DNA from: JAFALK01 sp042701975
Lineage (GTDB): Bacteria > Pseudomonadota > Gammaproteobacteria > Burkholderiales > Burkholderiaceae_C
Direction of reading: 5' to 3'
Assembly: GCA_042701975.1 (NCBI GenBank)
Contig: CP170561.1
Span: forward strand, 1,984,001-2,048,000
DNA length: 64,000 nt
Notes under the pieces: model-generated
Database searches by the model: none
Seen by the model: the letters and a program-made list of their open reading frames with translations, nothing else
Told to the model about the DNA's origin: nothing
In this document: positions 60,426 through 64,000 of the stretch, in pieces
How positions within the stretch are numbered: the stretch's first letter is position 1
Layout: each line of letters begins with the position of its first letter
Program-made: the position numbers and the translations under genes

Positions 60426-61528
60426 AAGACGCCAGGCGCATCGTTGTCAAAGTCGGCTCAAGCCTCGTCACCAACGAAGGCCGCGGCGTCGATGCTGAAG
60501 CGATCGCCAACTGGTGCCGCCAGATCGCGGCGCTGATGCGCGAAGGCCGCGAGGTCGTGATGGTCTCCAGCGGCGCCATCGCCGAAGGCATGAAGCGCTT
60601 GGGCTGGACGGCCCGCCCCAAGGAACTGCACGAGCTGCAAGCCGCGGCTGCCGTGGGTCAGATGGGCCTGGCGCAGATGTACGAGACCAAGCTGCGCGAG
60701 CAAGGCATGGGCAGCGCGCAAGTGCTGCTCACGCACGCCGACCTGGCCGACCGCGAGCGCTACCTGAACGCCCGCTCCACGCTGATGACGCTGCTGGCGC
60801 ATCAGGTGCTGCCGGTCATCAACGAGAACGACACGGTCGTCAACGACGAAATCAAGTTCGGCGATAACGACACGCTCGGTGCGCTGGTGGCCAACCTCGT
60901 CGAGGCCGATGCGCTCATCATCCTGACCGATCAGAAGGGCCTGTACTCGGCCGACCCGCGCAAGGACCCGAACGCGCGCTTCATCGACGAAGCCGTGGCG
61001 GGCACGCCGGAACTCGAAGAGATGGCCGGCGGCGCAGGTTCCAGCATCGGTCGCGGCGGCATGCTGACCAAGATCCTGGCCGCCAAGCGCGCCGCCGGAT
61101 CGGGCGCCTCCACCATCATCGCCTGGGGCCGCGAGCCCGACGTGCTGCTGCGCCTGGGCGCCGGCGAAGCCATCGGCACGCACCTGCGCGCCAGCACGCA
61201 AAAGCTCGCCGCCCGCAAGCAGTGGATGGCGGACCACCTGCAGCTGCGCGGCGCTGTCGTCGTCGATGCAGGCGCGGAAGCCAAGTTGCTGGGCGAAGGC
61301 AAGAGCCTGCTGCCCATTGGCGTGACCGAGGTGCAGGGCGAGTTCCATCGCGGCGACGTGGTGGCCGTGCGCAATGCTGCGGGCCGCGAGCTGGCTCGTG
61401 GCCTGACGAACTATTCAAGCGCAGAAGCGCGCCTCATCGCGCGCAAGCCTTCGAGCGAGATCGAGCGTGTGCTCGGCTACGTGGCCGAGCACGAGCTGGT
61501 CCACCGGACCAATCTAGTGCTGGTCTGA
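60422..61528 (+). CDS. proB: ProB, glutamate 5-kinase
   Basis: 368 residues. The kinase domain starts RRIVVKVGSSLVTNEG, then VVMVSSGAIAEGMKRLG and INENDTVVNDEIKFGDND. A C-terminal PUA domain runs from about 285 to 365. It makes glutamyl-5-phosphate, the first step of proline synthesis. It is coupled to obgE by a 4-base overlap and converges on rppH with 15 bases of overlap at the 3' ends. Confidence 0.97.
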   Translation: MKDARRIVVKVGSSLVTNEGRGVDAEAIANWCRQIAALMREGREVVMVSSGAIAEGMKRLGWTARPKELHELQAAAAVGQMGLAQMYETKLREQGMGSAQVLLTHADLADRERYLNARSTLMTLLAHQVLPVINENDTVVNDEIKFGDNDTLGALVANLVEADALIILTDQKGLYSADPRKDPNARFIDEAVAGTPELEEMAGGAGSSIGRGGMLTKILAAKRAAGSGASTIIAWGREPDVLLRLGAGEAIGTHLRASTQKLAARKQWMADHLQLRGAVVVDAGAEAKLLGEGKSLLPIGVTEVQGEFHRGDVVAVRNAAGRELARGLTNYSSAEARLIARKPSSEIERVLGYVAEHELVHRTNLVLV

Positions 61529-62230
61529 TCCGCCGCCGCCACTGTGGTGGTTGTGCTCGTCATCGGACGGCGCCCCTGCAGGCTCCTCCTGACGCGTCGA
61601 TTGCGGCTGCTGGTCATGCGGGTCATGCGGGTCATGCGGGTCATGCGGGTCATGCGGGTCATGCGGGTCATGCGGGTCGTGCGACTCATGGCCGTGCCGC
61701 GCGTCAGTTCGAGGCGCCGGCCGCATGCCCGAACGCAGGTAGCGGTTGTGATGGTTCAGGCGCGGCAGGTAGCGCGCCAGCTCGGTCAGCGCCATCTCGT
61801 ACACGCCGCGCTTGAACTCGATCACGGCCTCCAACGGCACCCAGTACTCGTTCCAGCGCCAGGCATCGAACTCCGGGTGGTCGGTGGCACGCAGGTTCAT
61901 GTCGCTGTCGCGGCCGGTCAGCTGCAGCAGGAACCAGATCTGCTTCTGGCCCTTGTAGTGGCCGCGTGCGTCGCGGCGGATGTAGTGCTCGGGCACCTCA
62001 TAGCGCAGCCAGTCGCGCGTCCGCGCGACGATTCGCACATGCTCCTTGTGGAGCCCCACTTCTTCGTGGAGCTCTCTGTACATCGCCTGCTCCGGCGTCT
62101 CGCCGTGCTTGATGCCCCCTTGCGGGAACTGCCAGGAGTGAGTCCGGATGCGTTTGCCCCAGAACACCTCATTGCGCTGGTTGAGCAGGATGATGCCGAC
62201 GTTGGGCCGGAAGCCTTCACGGTCGAGCAT
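61514..62230 (-). CDS. rppH: RppH, RNA pyrophosphohydrolase with His-Asp-Pro repeat tail
   Basis: 238 residues. The Nudix box GGIKHGETPEQAMYRELHEEVG is present (G-x5-E-x7-REx2EExG) after MLDREGFRPNVGIILLN. RppH removes pyrophosphate from 5' RNA ends. The catalytic domain ends near residue 170. The tail carries seven His-Asp-Pro units then HDQ, and a Gly/His-rich end (HNHHSGGGGSDQH) that could bind metal. Typical RppH tails are shorter. The start at 62230 fits the N-terminus; a TTG at 62236 is not needed. It is divergent from proS. Confidence 0.92.
   Translation of the reverse strand: MLDREGFRPNVGIILLNQRNEVFWGKRIRTHSWQFPQGGIKHGETPEQAMYRELHEEVGLHKEHVRIVARTRDWLRYEVPEHYIRRDARGHYKGQKQIWFLLQLTGRDSDMNLRATDHPEFDAWRWNEYWVPLEAVIEFKRGVYEMALTELARYLPRLNHHNRYLRSGMRPAPRTDARHGHESHDPHDPHDPHDPHDPHDPHDPHDQQPQSTRQEEPAGAPSDDEHNHHSGGGGSDQH
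61613..61684. repeat. Eight 9-bp tandem repeats in rppH
   Basis: Seven exact copies of gtcatgcgg and a degenerate eighth (gtcgtgcga) encode His-Asp-Pro on the minus strand. Units are a multiple of three, so variation keeps the frame. Confidence 0.95.
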
Positions 62231-62347
62231 AATCAACCTCGATTCTTAGTTGATTCATTATTGCATCGGGCCGCCGCTCCGGCGTGATCCTCGCTAACCC
62301 CAACTTTCCATGCCATCGCCGCGAGTCCGGCGGTAGGTCCAGTTGCT

Positions 62348-64000
62348 ATGAAAGCCAGCCAGTTCTTCGTCTCCACCCTCAAGGAAGCGCCCGCCGATGC
62401 CGAGGTCATCAGCCACAAGCTGATGATGCGCGCCGGCATGATCAAGCGCCTCGGTGCCGGCATCTACAACTACATGCCGATGGGCCTGCGCGTGATCCGC
62501 AAGGTCGAGAACATCATCCGTGAAGAGATGGTGCGCGCCGGTGCGGTGGAGCTGCTGATGCCGGTCGTGCAACCGGCCGAGCTGTGGCAGGAGACGGGCC
62601 GCTTCGACAAGATGGGCCCCGAGCTGCTGCGCGTGAAGGACCGCCACGATCGCGACTACATCATCCAGCCGACCAGCGAAGAGGTGGTGACCGACATCGC
62701 CCGCCAGGAGCTGCGCTCTTACAAACAGTTGCCGAAGAACTTCTTTCACATCCAGACGAAGTTCCGCGACGAGCGCCGCCCCCGCTTCGGCGTGATGCGC
62801 GGCCGCGAGTTCACGATGAAGGATGCCTACTCCTTCGACCGTGACGTAGAAGCCGCCGGCAAGTCCTACGAGACCATGTTCGCCGCCTACGGCCGCATCT
62901 TCGACCGCCTGGGCCTGGAGTACCGCGCCGTGGCCGCCGATACCGGCGCCATCGGTGGAGACCGCTCGCACGAGTTCCAGGTGATCGCCGACACCGGCGA
63001 AGACGCGCTGATCTATTCCACCGGCTCCGACTACGCCGCCAACATCGAGCTGGCCGAGGCCGTGGCCCTGCTGGCCGCGCGTGCCGACGCCAAGGTTCAG
63101 CTGACCAAGACGCCCACGCCGGGCAAGAGCACCTGCGAAGACGTGGCCGAGCTGCTCGGCCTGCCGCTGTCGCAGACGGTGAAGTCGCTGGTGCTTTCCA
63201 CTGACGAAGTCGATGACAAGGGCGTGATCGTCAAGACGCAGGTCTGGCTGCTGCTCGTGCGCGGCGACCATGACCTGAACGAAGTCAAGGCCGGCAAGGT
63301 CGAAGGCCTGAAGGGCGGCTTCCGCTTTGCCACCGCTGGCGAGATCGAGAGCGCCTTTGGCACCAAGCCCGGCTATCTCGGTCCCGTCGGTTTGAAGAAC
63401 GTGAAGGTCGTCGCCGACCGCACCGTCGCGCTGATGAGCGATTTCGTCTGTGGCGCCAACGAGGCCGGCTTCCACTACACCGGCACCAACTGGGGCCGCG
63501 ACCTGCCCGAGCCCGATGTCGTGGCCGACATCCGCAACGTCGTCGCCGGCGATCCCTCGCCGGACGGCAAGGGCGTGCTCGCCATCCAGCGCGGCATCGA
63601 AGTGGGCCATGTGTTCTACCTCGGCACCAAGTATTCCGCTGCGATGAACGCCACATTCCTCGACGAGACCGGCAAGCCCAAGCCTTTCGAGATGGGCTGC
63701 TACGGCATCGGCGTGACGCGTATCCTCGGCGCCGCCATCGAGCAGAACAACGACGCCCGCGGCATCGTCTGGCCCGATTCGATCGCGCCGTTCACGGTCG
63801 TGGTCTGCCCCATCGGCATGGACCGCAGCGAAGAGGTCAAGGCCGCTGCCGAGAAACTCTACGGTGAGTTGCAGGCGCTCGGCGTTGACGTGCTGCTGGA
63901 CGACCGCGGCGAGCGCCCGGGCGCGATGTTCGCCGACTGGGAGCTGATCGGCGTGCCGCACCGCATCGTGCTGTCCGATCGTGGGCTGAAGGAAGGCCAG
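62348..64000 (+). CDS. proS: ProS, prolyl-tRNA synthetase (C-terminal end cut)
   Basis: 551 codons are present and the frame runs off the window. The class II N-terminus MKASQFFVSTLKEAPADAEV, motif 2 region FRDERRPRFGVMRGREFTMKDAYSF and motif 3 area YGIGVTRILGAAIEQN are in place. The long insertion domain between motifs 2 and 3 (about 220-390) is of the bacterial editing type (INS, Ala-tRNA-Pro editing). It charges tRNA-Pro, including the one at 57358. Confidence 0.98.
   Translation, partial: MKASQFFVSTLKEAPADAEVISHKLMMRAGMIKRLGAGIYNYMPMGLRVIRKVENIIREEMVRAGAVELLMPVVQPAELWQETGRFDKMGPELLRVKDRHDRDYIIQPTSEEVVTDIARQELRSYKQLPKNFFHIQTKFRDERRPRFGVMRGREFTMKDAYSFDRDVEAAGKSYETMFAAYGRIFDRLGLEYRAVAADTGAIGGDRSHEFQVIADTGEDALIYSTGSDYAANIELAEAVALLAARADAKVQLTKTPTPGKSTCEDVAELLGLPLSQTVKSLVLSTDEVDDKGVIVKTQVWLLLVRGDHDLNEVKAGKVEGLKGGFRFATAGEIESAFGTKPGYLGPVGLKNVKVVADRTVALMSDFVCGANEAGFHYTGTNWGRDLPEPDVVADIRNVVAGDPSPDGKGVLAIQRGIEVGHVFYLGTKYSAAMNATFLDETGKPKPFEMGCYGIGVTRILGAAIEQNNDARGIVWPDSIAPFTVVVCPIGMDRSEEVKAAAEKLYGELQALGVDVLLDDRGERPGAMFADWELIGVPHRIVLSDRGLKEGQ

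Noticed and set aside
61613..61684. The 9-bp repeats as a CRISPR array
   Set aside because: Units are contiguous without spacers and encode a simple HDP tail inside rppH.

Overview
The window is high-GC DNA with gene content and order typical of a betaproteobacterium of the order Burkholderiales, probably the Rubrivivax/Roseateles/Leptothrix side. Pointers are the dusB-fis-purH cluster, ispB next to rplU-rpmA-obgE-proB, a lysine/alanine-tailed phasin, FxDxF-type PEP-CTERM proteins, and a TonB receptor/GH13/GH97 glucan locus. The placement is inferred from family content, not from a search.

Layout. 1-7289 (minus) is a chemotaxis operon: CheZ-like membrane protein, cheY, STAS protein, cheA, MCP, cheW, cheR, cheD, cheB (cut by the window edge). 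cheA is split by a 10-bp tandem duplication. 7494-10705 holds dciA and secA, followed by two secreted PEP-CTERM proteins, argJ, an Ala/Ser-rich membrane protein, an esterase and a receiver-domain protein. 16700-17985 is an AbiE toxin-antitoxin remnant: intact antitoxin, deleted toxin, and a perfect 22-bp inverted repeat upstream. 17997-22679 holds small enzymes (esterase, phosphatase, two methyltransferases, SIMPL and GFA proteins). 23060-25154 is a purine/ureide degradation group (xdhC, uraH, puuE). 25195-30556 holds an RDD protein, a sodium:solute symporter, a zeta-toxin-like pair, ruvC, a CdsA-like protein and an acyltransferase. 30694-34015 is a tightly coupled marR-ClC-HPP operon. 33987-39036 is housekeeping (purH, fis, dusB, a YqaA-like protein, carboxypeptidase Taq), then a phasin and a second ClC.

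41115-51589 is an accessory region: a glycine-rich PEP-CTERM protein, a two-component system divergent from a TonB-dependent receptor, then GH13, GH97 and an RpiR-type regulator. Together they look like an alpha-glucan uptake and degradation locus.

52967-57377 is a small island bounded by 119-bp direct repeats (about 95% identical) that contain the 3' end of tRNA-Pro(CGG). It carries a Fic protein with a cluster of repeated operator-like motifs, and an IS3-family element interrupted by an IS110/IS1111-type element exactly at the orfA/orfB junction. The inner element has a long non-coding 3' end where a guide (bridge/seek) RNA is expected. No integrase is visible.

57358-64000 returns to core genome: tRNA-Pro, ispB, rplU, rpmA, obgE, proB, rppH with a His-Asp-Pro repeat tail, and proS (cut by the window end).

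The points most worth checking are the cheA duplication, the CheZ-like membrane protein, the degenerate AbiE pair with its palindrome, the tRNA-Pro island with nested IS elements, the Fic operator array, and the unstable repeats inside rppH, the TonB receptor signal peptide and the L,D-transpeptidase.
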